The translations under genes were made by a program, and so were the position numbers. Shown piece after piece: positions 22,887 to 33,284 of a stretch of DNA of 64,000 nucleotides. The stretch comes from an uncultured Pelagibacteraceae bacterium (GTDB taxonomy: Bacteria > Pseudomonadota > Alphaproteobacteria > Pelagibacterales > Pelagibacteraceae), in NCBI GenBank assembly GCA_902574215.1, contig CACGMR010000003.1, positions 1 to 64,000 on the forward strand. Direction: 5' to 3'. The notes beneath the pieces were generated by a model. It made no database searches and was not told the origin of the DNA. It worked only from the letters and a program-made list of their open reading frames with translations. Positions within the stretch are counted from its first letter, which is position 1. Each line of letters begins with the position of its first letter.

Positions 22887-23026
22887 AAAGTAAGATTAAT
22901 CTAACTCCTACGGTTTTACAACTAAGTCAAAAGGCAAACTCTGGACAAAATAAGAAGATCTCTCAACGAAGTTTTCAACGAAGTAGTTTTAATAAGTAAG
23001 CAAATATGCTAAATTCTAATCTATTG

Positions 23027-23045
23027 CCGGGTAACAGAACGCCCC
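23027..23045 (+). repeat. ssrA 3'-end repeat copy 5 (degenerate)
   Basis: CCGGGTAACAGAACGCCCC vs CCTGGCAACAGAACGCCCC of copy 1 (2 mismatches over 19 nt, upstream part lost). Confidence 0.8.
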
Positions 23046-23096
23046 TACTCCTACTAAAACTATTTTATATTATTAGTGTTATTTTATTGAAAGAAT

Positions 23097-24002
23097 TTAC
23101 TCTGCAATCGCAATTAATGTATCGGTCTTACCTAATCTTTTTAAATTTTCACAGTAAACAGAATTTAATTCATGGCTTATAATATTTTTATAAGCATTAT
23201 TCTTAGGAGGTTTTCTTTTTAAAAACCAACTTAAATGATTTGAAAAATTATATCTTTGATAATATTGAATGTTAATTTTTTTAAAACCAGATTTTAAAAG
23301 AATGGTTTTGAGTGATTTGTATGTGTGTAGAACTAAATGTTCACTCCAAAATGTAAATTCTTTAAACTCTTTTAACTCTTCTTGTAAAATCAAAAAATCT
23401 TTAGCATGTGGAACTTCAATAATCATTTTTCCATTATTATTTAATTTAGATTTTAGAATTTTTAATGTTTCTACCTGATAAGGAATATGTTCTAAAACAT
23501 GAAACATTGTAATTAAGTCAAATTTTTTTTCAAATTTACTTATACTATTAAAGACATTTATTTTTGGATAATTTTTTTTTAAGTGATTTAAACAAGTATT
23601 TCTAATTTCAACTCCATTCAGTGATTTGGCGTTTTTTATTTTAGTTAAAAAAAACCCCCATCCACAGCCAAAATCAAGAATATCTTTATTTTTCAAAAAT
23701 TTCTTAAATTGTTTTACTCTTCTAGAGTCATCTTCTTGCATTGGTAAATTTATATTTCCTGAAGATGATTTTATTTTTATTGTTTTTTTTTTACCTTTTA
23801 TTACATTTTTTTTATGATTAATGAATTGTAATAAAGGAAATGCATTACTTGATTTTAAGCATTTCTCAAGCACTATAAGATTAGTTTTTTTATCTTTAAT
23901 TACTTTTATTTTTTTATCTCTAGTTTTGTTGCCTATTACAACTAAGTCTGGCGTGGAAATTAGTTTTAATTTTTTAAATTCTTTTAAAATAGGGTTTTTC
24001 AT
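23097..24002 (-). CDS. Class I SAM-dependent methyltransferase
   Basis: ILDFGCGWGFFLTKIK, FDLITMFHVLEHIP motifs. Confidence 0.8.
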   Translation of the reverse strand: MKNPILKEFKKLKLISTPDLVVIGNKTRDKKIKVIKDKKTNLIVLEKCLKSSNAFPLLQFINHKKNVIKGKKKTIKIKSSSGNINLPMQEDDSRRVKQFKKFLKNKDILDFGCGWGFFLTKIKNAKSLNGVEIRNTCLNHLKKNYPKINVFNSISKFEKKFDLITMFHVLEHIPYQVETLKILKSKLNNNGKMIIEVPHAKDFLILQEELKEFKEFTFWSEHLVLHTYKSLKTILLKSGFKKINIQYYQRYNFSNHLSWFLKRKPPKNNAYKNIISHELNSVYCENLKRLGKTDTLIAIAE

Positions 24003-24007
24003 TAGAC

Positions 24008-26668
24008 TTAATAGGACATTAATTCTGCTTGTGCTGCTGCTAATCTAGCTACTGGTACTCTGTACGGTGAGCAAGAAACATAATTCAATCCTGCTTTAGA
24101 GCAAAAAGATATACTATATGGATCTCCTCCGTGCTCTCCGCAGATACCTAATTTAAGATTTTTGTTTTGTTTACGTCCTTTTTCTACTGCTATTTCAACT
24201 AAATCTGAAACTCCTTCATCTATTGAAACAAAAGGATCAACAGAAAAAATTTTGTTTTCTAAATAATCATTTAAAAATTTACCACTATCATCCCTACTAA
24301 TTCCAAAAGTAGTTTGAGTTAAATCATTTGTTCCAAAACTAAAGAATTCTGCATGCTTAGCGATTTCCTTGGCTTTAATAGCTGCTCTAGGTAATTCAAT
24401 CATCGTACCTACTAAAAATTCGATTTTTAATTTATGTTCCTTTTGAACTTGGCTTGCAGTTCTAATAACTAAATCTTTCATTATTTTTATCTCAGCCTCT
24501 GTAGATACTAAAGGTATCATTATTTCAGGAAATGCAGATTTAGCTTTACTTTTTTTAAGGTGTGCTAATGCCTCAAAAATTGCTTTACATTGCATTTCAT
24601 AAATTTCAGGAAAAGATATTCCCAGACGACAACCTCTATGACCTAGCATGGGATTTTGTTCATGAAGCTCCTCAATTCTTGACAAAACCTCTTTAACTGG
24701 AAGATTAACTAAATTGGCAACCTCATTAATTTCCTTTTCAGTGCGTGGTAAAAATTCATGTAATGGTGGGTCTAACAATCTTACTGTGACGGGTAATCCG
24801 CTCATAATTTTAAAAATTTCAATAAAATCTTTTCTTTGATGCGGCAATAATTTTTCTAATGCTATTGCTCTGTCTTCTTTAGTTTTTGATAATATCATTT
24901 CTCTTACAGACAAAATTCTCTCTTCATCAAAAAACATATGTTCGGTTCTGCATAGTCCAATACCCTCTGCACCAAAGTCTTTTGCTATTTTAGTGTCTTG
25001 TGGTGTTTCAGAATTTGTTCTTACTTTTAATTTTCTAAAACTATCAGCCCAAGACATTAACTTCGAAAAATCACCAGATATTTGTGGTTTCACAGTTGAA
25101 ACACTTCCAGCAATAATTCTTCCGGTTGAACCATCTATTGTGATTATATCTCCTTCTTTAATCTCCATTGAAGAAGTTTTAAAAGATTTATTTTCATAGT
25201 TAATGTCAATTTCACTTGATCCTGATACACATGGTCTGCCCATACCTCTTGCAACGACAGCCGCATGACTTGTCATTCCTCCTCTAGCAGTTAAAATTCC
25301 TTTGGCAGCATGCATTCCTTGAATATCTTCTGGAGAGGTTTCTACTCTTACCAAAATAGTATCTTGCATCATCGCAGTTAATCTTTCTGCTTCCTCAGAT
25401 GTAAATACAACTTTACCACTAGCTGCACCAGGTGATGCTGGCAATCCATTTGCTATCACATTAATTGTGCTTTTTTCATCCAATGTAGGGTGCAAAAGTG
25501 TATCCAGAGAGTTTGGGTCAATTCTTAAAACAGCTTCTTTTTTTGAAATTAATTTTTCTTTAACCATATCAACTGCAATCTTAACTGCTGATTTTGCTGT
25601 TCTTTTTCCTGATCTTGTTTGAAGCATCCATAATTTATTACTTTCGACTGTAAACTCAACGTCTTGCATATCTTTATAATGTTTCTCTAGTTTCTTTAAG
25701 ATTTTTTGGAGTTCCTTAAAAACTTTTGGCATAGATTCTTCCATTGATAATTCTTTAACTTTAGCATCTTGTCTAGCTGTTTTAGTAATATATTGAGGTG
25801 TCCTTGTACCCGCTACAACATCTTCACCTTGGGCATTAATTAAATATTCACCATATATTTCATTTGATCCATCTGATGGATTTCTTGTAAACACAACTCC
25901 TGTTGCACAATCATCACCCATATTTCCAAAAACCATTGATTGAACATTTACAGCAGTTCCCCACTCGGCTGGAATTTGATTTAATTTTCTATAAACTTTT
26001 GCTCTGTTACTTTCCCAAGATAAGAACACTGCAGTTATTGCTCCTAGTAATTGTTCAAAAACATCTTGAGGAAAATCTTTTTTAGCCTTTTCTCTTACTG
26101 TTCTTTTAAAGTCTTCAATTAATCCATCCCAATCACTTTCATCTAAATCTGTATCTAACAAAACACCTTTCGTAAGTTTATAATTTTCAATTAATTCCTC
26201 AAAATGATAGCCTTCAACACCCATTACTACGTTGCCGTACATTTGAATGAATCTTCTATAACTATCTTTAGCAAATCTTCCATTTGAAGTTTTAATTGCT
26301 AAAGCTTTAACTGTTTTATCGTTCAAACCCAGATTCAGAATAGTATCCATCATACCTGGCATTGATACTCTTGCACCAGAACGTACAGACAACAAAAGTG
26401 GATTTTTTAAGTCTCCAAATTTTTTAGAAACATCTTTTTCAATTAATATTAATTCTTTTTTAATTTGAGAAATTAAAATTTTATTCAATTTTTTTTTATT
26501 CTTATAAAAAATTTCACAAACTTTTGTTGATATTGTAAAACCTGGAGGCACTGGAAGACCCATTCTTCCCATTTCAGATAGATTAGCACCTTTTCCACCC
26601 AAAAAGTTTTTAGGATTTTTAATTTTTTTACTATCCTTAGAATTAAAGTTTAATATAAGTTTTTTCAT
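24008..26668 (-). CDS. ppdK: Pyruvate, phosphate dikinase
   Basis: GGKGANLSEMGRMGLPVPPGFTIS, GGMTSHAAVVARGMGRPCVSG; full-length. Confidence 0.95.
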   Translation of the reverse strand: MKKLILNFNSKDSKKIKNPKNFLGGKGANLSEMGRMGLPVPPGFTISTKVCEIFYKNKKKLNKILISQIKKELILIEKDVSKKFGDLKNPLLLSVRSGARVSMPGMMDTILNLGLNDKTVKALAIKTSNGRFAKDSYRRFIQMYGNVVMGVEGYHFEELIENYKLTKGVLLDTDLDESDWDGLIEDFKRTVREKAKKDFPQDVFEQLLGAITAVFLSWESNRAKVYRKLNQIPAEWGTAVNVQSMVFGNMGDDCATGVVFTRNPSDGSNEIYGEYLINAQGEDVVAGTRTPQYITKTARQDAKVKELSMEESMPKVFKELQKILKKLEKHYKDMQDVEFTVESNKLWMLQTRSGKRTAKSAVKIAVDMVKEKLISKKEAVLRIDPNSLDTLLHPTLDEKSTINVIANGLPASPGAASGKVVFTSEEAERLTAMMQDTILVRVETSPEDIQGMHAAKGILTARGGMTSHAAVVARGMGRPCVSGSSEIDINYENKSFKTSSMEIKEGDIITIDGSTGRIIAGSVSTVKPQISGDFSKLMSWADSFRKLKVRTNSETPQDTKIAKDFGAEGIGLCRTEHMFFDEERILSVREMILSKTKEDRAIALEKLLPHQRKDFIEIFKIMSGLPVTVRLLDPPLHEFLPRTEKEINEVANLVNLPVKEVLSRIEELHEQNPMLGHRGCRLGISFPEIYEMQCKAIFEALAHLKKSKAKSAFPEIMIPLVSTEAEIKIMKDLVIRTASQVQKEHKLKIEFLVGTMIELPRAAIKAKEIAKHAEFFSFGTNDLTQTTFGISRDDSGKFLNDYLENKIFSVDPFVSIDEGVSDLVEIAVEKGRKQNKNLKLGICGEHGGDPYSISFCSKAGLNYVSCSPYRVPVARLAAAQAELMSY

Positions 26669-28734
26669 TAATGGGAGTCTATTAGAGAAAAATTAACATA
26701 ATTGTTGAACGTTTTACACATCATTTGAATTAGTTCCAGCCTATTTTTCTTTGTGACTGGATCATCTTCGTTCACAATTACATTATCAAAAAATTCAAAA
26801 ACCTCTCTTTTAAGACTAGCTAAATTGTCCAATGTTTGAACATAATTTTCATCTTTATTGATACTTGAAAAATATTTACTTAATTCATTAATTTTTTTAA
26901 ATAGGTTTTTTTCTAACTCAGTTTTAAAAATACTAGGGTCAGTTGTATTTGATAATTCTATTTTATCATTTTTTAATTCACTATCTAAAATATTTGAAGC
27001 TCGTTTGTAGCTTGCAACAATATCTAAACCATCTGGTTTGTTAATTATTTTATTTAAATGTTTAGCTTTATTAAATATGATAACTGATTGATCTAAGTTG
27101 AAAGAACTGGTTGATGCTTGAATTATATCATTTCTAATATTTTCTTCCTTCATATGGTATTTTAATCTTTCCATTAAAAAATCTGATAATTCATTTTGTA
27201 AAGATTGGTTATGAATTTCAAAACCTTGATCTAAATACAGGCTTGAAGAATAATTAATTAGATCTAATATTTTAAAATCTTTTTTATTTTCAACTATTAT
27301 TCTTATTACCCCTAATGCCAATCTTCTTAGAGCATATGGATCTTTAGAGCTTGTTGGCTTTTGATTTAAACCAAAAAAACCAACTAAAGTATCTATCTTA
27401 TCAGCTAAAGAAAGAGCAATGCTAAATGGTTTTTTTGGAACTCTTGAGCCTGATCCTGTAGGTAAATATTGCTCACTGATGGCCAAAGCCAAATCTTTAT
27501 CAAAACCTTGTGCAATAGCAAAATAACCTCCCATCACACCTTGTAGTTCTGGGAATTCACCCACTAGCTCTGATAACAAATCAACTTTACAAATTGATGC
27601 TGATAATTCAACTTTTTCTTTACTGATTAAAAGTTCATCAGATATCATTCCACCCAATTTTCTCATTCTTTGAGCTTTATCAAAATAACTTCCTAATCCT
27701 CTAAAATAATTCATTGATTTTAATTCAGTAATTTTTTTGACCATATTTTGAGATTTATCTTTTTTCCAAAAAAATTCTGCGTCACTTAATCTTGCTTCAA
27801 CAACTCTTTCATTTCCTAATTTAATTAATCCCTTTTTATCTTTTTTGTTTGCAACCACTAAAAACTCATTAGTAATATTTTCTTTGTTATCAAATATAGG
27901 GAAATATTTTTGATGATATTGCATGGTAATAATTAATATTTCTTTTGGAATATTCAAAAATTTCTTATCAAATTCACAAAGAAGGATATTTGGTTGATCT
28001 GTTAAATCCACAACCTCATTTAGCAATCTAGAATCATGTTTAATCTTAATATTTTTATTTTTTAATATATTGTTGAATTTTTTTTCTATTAACTTTTTTC
28101 TTTCTTTGTGATCAACGATAATGTTAATTTTTTTAAAAAAACTTTTATAATTTTTAAATTCTAAGAATGACTTTTTATTTTCCTCAAATTCTTTATCAAT
28201 AAAAGTTACGTTAGAAGATGTTAGGTGATGAAAATTAAAATTTAATTTTTTTTTATCAAATACAGCTAGAATTGATTTTAATGGTCTCCCCCAATTTAGG
28301 TCAAAAGTTCCCCAATTCATTGATTTTTTCCATTGAATTTTACTTAACAATATTGGGATAAATTCCTCTAGCAAATCATGTGTATGCAATTTTTTTGATT
28401 TTGTCTTGAAAAAATAAAATTCTCCTTTATCGGTTTTCTTTTGGTAGAGATCCTTTTTAGATATTTTATTTGACCTAGTAAACCCGTCTAGTGCTACCTC
28501 TGGTGACTTGATATTTGGACCTTTAATCTCCTCAGATTTTATTACAACATTTTTTTGAACACCTTCAAACAATACCACTAATCTGTTTGGTGTTGAGTAT
28601 GATGAGCTTTTTTTAAATAAAATTGATTTTTCTAAAAATAAATCATTAAAGCTTTTAAGTAAGTCTTGCCTTAAATTTTGTTGAAGATTTGAAGGTATTT
28701 CTTCACTGAATAATTCTAAAAAAAACTCTGACAT
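26668..28734 (-). CDS. glyS: Glycyl-tRNA synthetase beta subunit
   Basis: [21 protein letters not shown]..., overlaps glyQ stop; ORF track start 28755 likely too long. Confidence 0.93.
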   Translation of the reverse strand: MSEFFLELFSEEIPSNLQQNLRQDLLKSFNDLFLEKSILFKKSSSYSTPNRLVVLFEGVQKNVVIKSEEIKGPNIKSPEVALDGFTRSNKISKKDLYQKKTDKGEFYFFKTKSKKLHTHDLLEEFIPILLSKIQWKKSMNWGTFDLNWGRPLKSILAVFDKKKLNFNFHHLTSSNVTFIDKEFEENKKSFLEFKNYKSFFKKINIIVDHKERKKLIEKKFNNILKNKNIKIKHDSRLLNEVVDLTDQPNILLCEFDKKFLNIPKEILIITMQYHQKYFPIFDNKENITNEFLVVANKKDKKGLIKLGNERVVEARLSDAEFFWKKDKSQNMVKKITELKSMNYFRGLGSYFDKAQRMRKLGGMISDELLISKEKVELSASICKVDLLSELVGEFPELQGVMGGYFAIAQGFDKDLALAISEQYLPTGSGSRVPKKPFSIALSLADKIDTLVGFFGLNQKPTSSKDPYALRRLALGVIRIIVENKKDFKILDLINYSSSLYLDQGFEIHNQSLQNELSDFLMERLKYHMKEENIRNDIIQASTSSFNLDQSVIIFNKAKHLNKIINKPDGLDIVASYKRASNILDSELKNDKIELSNTTDPSIFKTELEKNLFKKINELSKYFSSINKDENYVQTLDNLASLKREVFEFFDNVIVNEDDPVTKKNRLELIQMMCKTFNNYVNFSLIDSH

Positions 28735-29639
28735 TATTTTTGACTGTCTAACCAAATACCTGCTGCAGATTTTGTTATATCTCTTATTCTAGCAATATAA
28801 CCTGCTCTTTGTGCGACACTGATTGCACCTCTTGCATCTAAAATATTAAACACATGACTGGCTTTTAAACATTGATCATATGCTGGTAAAGAAATTTTTT
28901 TTTCTACCAAATCTTTTGCCTCGGATTCATGCATTTCAAACATTTTCAAAAGTGTTTCTACATTCGCGTGTTCAAAATTGTATGCTGAAAATTCTTTTTC
29001 GGCTTGATAAAATACTTCGTGATATTTTACACCTTCATCGTTCCATAATAAATCATAAACGTTTTTTTCTTTTTGAGTGAACATACAAATTCTTTCTAAA
29101 CCATAAGTGATTTCAACTGATACAGGTTTACAATCAAATCCAGCCATTTGTTGAAAATAGGTGAATTGAGTAATTTCCATTCCATCACACCATACTTCCC
29201 ATCCCAATCCTGCAGCACCTAATGTTGGACTTTCCCAATCATCTTCAACAAACCTTATATCATGATCATTATGATCTATTCCTATAGTGGATAAACTATT
29301 TAAATAAAGTTTTTTTATATTTTCAGGGGAAGGTTTAATTAAAACTTGAAATTGATAATAGTGTTGCAACCTGTTTGGATTATCTCCATATCTTCCATCT
29401 GTAGGTCTTCTTGATGGTTGAACATAAGCTGCTTTCCATGGTTTATTTCCAAGTGATCTTAGGGTAGTAGCTGGATGAAAAGTTCCTGCACCAACCTCCA
29501 TATCATACGGCTGAAGAATAATGCATCCTTTTTTACTCCAAAATTTCTGAAGATTTAAAATTGAATCTTGGAATGTTTGAATTTTTTTTTTTTCTTTTTT
29601 TGCTTTAGAAACCATATCTTTGCCAAATTGATCTTTCAT
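28734..29639 (-). CDS. glyQ: Glycyl-tRNA synthetase alpha subunit
   Basis: [27 protein letters not shown]; start may lie slightly downstream (29615). Confidence 0.94.
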   Translation of the reverse strand: MKDQFGKDMVSKAKKEKKKIQTFQDSILNLQKFWSKKGCIILQPYDMEVGAGTFHPATTLRSLGNKPWKAAYVQPSRRPTDGRYGDNPNRLQHYYQFQVLIKPSPENIKKLYLNSLSTIGIDHNDHDIRFVEDDWESPTLGAAGLGWEVWCDGMEITQFTYFQQMAGFDCKPVSVEITYGLERICMFTQKEKNVYDLLWNDEGVKYHEVFYQAEKEFSAYNFEHANVETLLKMFEMHESEAKDLVEKKISLPAYDQCLKASHVFNILDARGAISVAQRAGYIARIRDITKSAAGIWLDSQK

Positions 29640-30411
29640 CTAAAATACTTGCTATTTGATCTACTTGATTACTGGATGAAGAAAGTTTTTGACTTAACCA
29701 TCCTTTTGATTTTTCAAATTTTTTAATAATTACATCTTCACCAAATTTATCTTTTAATATTTCATGTGCGTTACCTATTCCGTCAATCAATCCTAAATTT
29801 TTTGCTTTACTGCCTGACCAAAACTCACCTGAAAAAAGTTCTACATCAGATTTGTTTAATTTTGATCCTCTGCTTTTTTCAACAACATCTATAAAGTCTT
29901 TATGAAGATCCAATTGAATGTTTTTTAATCTTTCAATATCCTCATTTTTTTCTTCTAAAAATGGATCAAGTGTGCTTTTGTTTTTGCCAGCAGTATGAAC
30001 TCTTCTTTCAACCCCAATTTTTTTTATCAACTCAGTAAATCCAAAAGAAGAATATATCACTCCTATAGATCCAATAATTGAACTTGAATTTGCATAAATT
30101 TCGTCTCCAGCACAAGAAATCAAATAACCTCCAGAAGCTGCTACGTCTTCAGCGAATACAATAACTTTTTTTTTGTGTTTTTTTGCTTGTTGTCTAATAA
30201 AACTGTAGATTAAATGAGATTGAACTGGTGATCCTCCTGGAGAATTTATTGATATAGCAACACATGCTGCTTTTTTCAGAGAAAAAGCCTTTTTAATTAG
30301 TTCTTCTTGACCAGAAAAATCAATACCTTGTTTAAATTTTCCTGCATTACCAATAACTCCACTTAATTTTAAGTGAGCAACAATTTTTTTCTTTTTAAAA
30401 AAAGAGAACAT
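29605..30411 (-). CDS. S49-family peptidase (SohB/SppA-like)
   Basis: [32 protein letters not shown] motifs. Confidence 0.88.
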   Translation of the reverse strand: MFSFFKKKKIVAHLKLSGVIGNAGKFKQGIDFSGQEELIKKAFSLKKAACVAISINSPGGSPVQSHLIYSFIRQQAKKHKKKVIVFAEDVAASGGYLISCAGDEIYANSSSIIGSIGVIYSSFGFTELIKKIGVERRVHTAGKNKSTLDPFLEEKNEDIERLKNIQLDLHKDFIDVVEKSRGSKLNKSDVELFSGEFWSGSKAKNLGLIDGIGNAHEILKDKFGEDVIIKKFEKSKGWLSQKLSSSSNQVDQIASILDERSIWQRYGF

Positions 30412-30525
30412 AGGTAAGTCTTATAGAATTATTTATTGAATATAAAGACTACTTATAATTGAAGAAACTGGTGCGTCAATTGATAAGTAATATATATAAA
30501 CAAATTATACTAACTTAAAAATGTT

Positions 30526-31539
30526 ATGGGAACAGTTGTACAGCTTAAAAATCAGATAAATGATTCATATTTTCAGCTCAAGGACTCAGTTGAAGAAAAA
30601 CTCATTTTGACCGAAGAAAAAATAAAATCAAAATTATCTAGCGATGTACAGTTAGTTCAAAAAATGACAGATTATCACATAGAAACTGGAGGAAAAAGAC
30701 TAAGAGCTTTATTAACATTGGGTAGTGCAAAATTATGCGGTTATTCAAAAGGATCTAGGGATATAAATTTAGCTGCATGTGTTGAATTAATTCACAGCGC
30801 AACATTAATGCATGATGATGTAATTGATGAAGGTACTGTTAGGAGAGGAAAAGAGACTTTAAATAAAGTTTGGGATAATCATTCCTCAGTACTAATAGGA
30901 GATTATTTATTAAGTAGATGCTTTGAAATGATGGTAGAGGACGGAAACTTAGAAGTTTTAAAATTATTATCCTCTACATCGTCCAAAATTGCTCAAGGAG
31001 AAGTTTTACAACTTCAACACAAAGGTGAAGTTGATATGCTAGAAGAAACATATTTAAAAATAATCTCAGCTAAGACTGCTGAGTTATTTGCAGCAGCAAC
31101 TAAAGTTGGTGCCATTTTATCAGGTGTAGAAAACAAAGAAAAAGATGCTTTAGAATTTTATGGAAGAAACTTAGGATTAACTTTTCAAATAGCAGATGAT
31201 ACTTTAGATTATAACGCTGAGCTAAAACTATTTGGTAAAAAAATTGGTCAAGATTTTTTTGAAGGAAAAATTACCTTACCAATAATTTTACTTTTTCAAA
31301 AATTAGAAAACGATGAAAAAAAAATTTTATCAAATATGTTTAAAAAAGAGTTAAGAACAAAAGATGATTTTAATGAAATTATTGCTCTTATAAATAAGTA
31401 TAAAATAATTCAGGAATGCTATCAAAAAGCACAACACTATATAAATTTAGCCTCAAATTCCCTAAGTGTATTTAAAGACTCTAAAGAAAAAAATATTCTT
31501 AAAAAATTAACGTCATTTAGTTTATCAAGAAATTTTTAA
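30526..31539 (+). CDS. ispB: Polyprenyl (octaprenyl-type) diphosphate synthase
   Basis: GGKRLRALLTL, LMHDDVIDE, FQIADDTLDY. Confidence 0.88.
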   Translation: MGTVVQLKNQINDSYFQLKDSVEEKLILTEEKIKSKLSSDVQLVQKMTDYHIETGGKRLRALLTLGSAKLCGYSKGSRDINLAACVELIHSATLMHDDVIDEGTVRRGKETLNKVWDNHSSVLIGDYLLSRCFEMMVEDGNLEVLKLLSSTSSKIAQGEVLQLQHKGEVDMLEETYLKIISAKTAELFAAATKVGAILSGVENKEKDALEFYGRNLGLTFQIADDTLDYNAELKLFGKKIGQDFFEGKITLPIILLFQKLENDEKKILSNMFKKELRTKDDFNEIIALINKYKIIQECYQKAQHYINLASNSLSVFKDSKEKNILKKLTSFSLSRNF

Positions 31540-32162
31540 GGACTTAATAAAGACTTTACCCACTTTCCTGAATTATCTTTATTATATTTTAATCTCTCAT
31601 GGATTCTGTTTTCACCATCTAACCAAAATTCAATATTATCTGGAGATAAAATCCATCCAGACCAGTGACTTGGTCTTGGTACATCTGATTTGTTACTATA
31701 TTTTTTTTTGTAATCTTGTATAGATTTTAATAATTGTTCTCGAGAATTTAATTCTTCACTTTGCCTAGAAGCCCATGCTCCTATTCGACTTTCATACGCT
31801 CTAGATGAATAATATTCATCTGCAACTTGATCAGAAACTAATGACACCTTTCCATTAATTCTTATTTGTCTTAGGAGACTTTTCCAATGGAAACACATCG
31901 CAGCATTCGGATTTTCCTTTAATTCATTTCCCTTTTGACTATTTAAGTTTGTATAAAATACAAATCCATCTTTGTTGAAATCTTTAAGCAAAACCATTCT
32001 TACCGAAGGAATGTTTTTTTTATCTGATGTGGCCAAAGCAACAGCGTTTGGATCATTTGGCTCAGTTTTCTTTGCTTCCTCCATCCATTCATGAAATAAA
32101 TGAATTGGATCATTTATATCAAGAAAGCAACTATTAAGCCCTAAAGAGTTTTTTTGATTCAT
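31536..32162 (-). CDS. pdxH: Pyridoxamine 5'-phosphate oxidase
   Basis: Length and motifs (SVRMVLLKDFNKDGFVFYTNLNSQKGNEL). Confidence 0.92.
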   Translation of the reverse strand: MNQKNSLGLNSCFLDINDPIHLFHEWMEEAKKTEPNDPNAVALATSDKKNIPSVRMVLLKDFNKDGFVFYTNLNSQKGNELKENPNAAMCFHWKSLLRQIRINGKVSLVSDQVADEYYSSRAYESRIGAWASRQSEELNSREQLLKSIQDYKKKYSNKSDVPRPSHWSGWILSPDNIEFWLDGENRIHERLKYNKDNSGKWVKSLLSP

Positions 32163-32195
32163 AATTTAAACAAAATAATCTATATAATATAAATA

Positions 32196-33278
32196 ATGTC
32201 ATTTAATACTTTTGGAAAGTTATTTCGTTTCACAACTTGGGGAGAGTCTCATGGACCTGCAATTGGTTGTATTGTTGATGGTTGTCCTCCAAACATAACC
32301 CTTAAAGAGCAAAATATTCAAATAGAATTAGACAAAAGAAAACCAGGACAATCTAAATTTACAACTCAGAGAAAAGAGGATGATAAAGTTCAAATTTTGT
32401 CAGGAGTGTTTGAGGGCAAAACTACAGGAACACCTATTTCTCTCATAATCTACAACAAAGATATGAGATCCAAAGATTATAGTAATATTAAAGATAAGTT
32501 CAGACCAGGTCATGCAGATTTTACTTATTTTAAAAAATATGGAATTAGAGACTATAGAGGTGGTGGCAGATCTTCTGCTAGAGAAACTGCAGCACGCGTT
32601 GCGGCCGGTGCAATAGCAAAAGTCGTACTTCAAAAAAAATTAGGTAAAAAATTTAAAGTAATTGGTGCAGTAACACAGCTAGGAATTCTTGGATGTGATA
32701 CAAATCAATGGAACGATAAGGTAATTTCAAAAAATCCATTTTTTTGTCCAGATAAATCAATGATTAAATTATGGGAAAAATATTTACTTGGTGTAAGAAA
32801 ATCAGGATCCTCATGTGGAGCAGTAATTGAAATAAGAGCAAGAGGTATCCCAGTTGGTTTAGGTGCTCCAATTTATTCAAAATTGGATACTGACATAGCT
32901 TCAGGTCTAATGAGTATTAATGCAGTTAAAGGTGTAAATATAGGTGCAGGAATGAACTCAGCACAATTAAGTGGAGAACAAAATTCAGATGAAATTTCTT
33001 CAAAAGGAAATAAATTAAAATTCAATTCAAATAAAGCGGGTGGAATTCTTGGTGGAATTTCTACGGGCCAAGAAATTATTGCATCTTTTGCTGTCAAACC
33101 TACATCGTCAATTTTAACTAGTAGAAAAACTATAAATAAATTTGGGAAAAATACTTCAATATCTGTTAAAGGTAGACATGATCCTTGTGTAGGAATTAGG
33201 GCTGTACCAATTGGTGAAGCTATGATGAACTGTGTTTTACTTGACCACTACTTAATGAATAAGGCTCAATGTAGTTAG
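32196..33278 (+). CDS. aroC: Chorismate synthase
   Basis: [37 protein letters not shown]. Confidence 0.96.
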   Translation: MSFNTFGKLFRFTTWGESHGPAIGCIVDGCPPNITLKEQNIQIELDKRKPGQSKFTTQRKEDDKVQILSGVFEGKTTGTPISLIIYNKDMRSKDYSNIKDKFRPGHADFTYFKKYGIRDYRGGGRSSARETAARVAAGAIAKVVLQKKLGKKFKVIGAVTQLGILGCDTNQWNDKVISKNPFFCPDKSMIKLWEKYLLGVRKSGSSCGAVIEIRARGIPVGLGAPIYSKLDTDIASGLMSINAVKGVNIGAGMNSAQLSGEQNSDEISSKGNKLKFNSNKAGGILGGISTGQEIIASFAVKPTSSILTSRKTINKFGKNTSISVKGRHDPCVGIRAVPIGEAMMNCVLLDHYLMNKAQCS

Positions 33279-33284
33279 CTTAAA

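Noticed and set aside
19729-23045. CRISPR array
   Set aside because: Repeats are spaced 164-1748 bp apart with gene-bearing intervals and no cas genes; the repeat is the ssrA 3' end.
19490-24002. Classical prophage or IS element in the accessory region
   Set aside because: No transposase, integrase, terminase, capsid or terminal inverted repeats seen.
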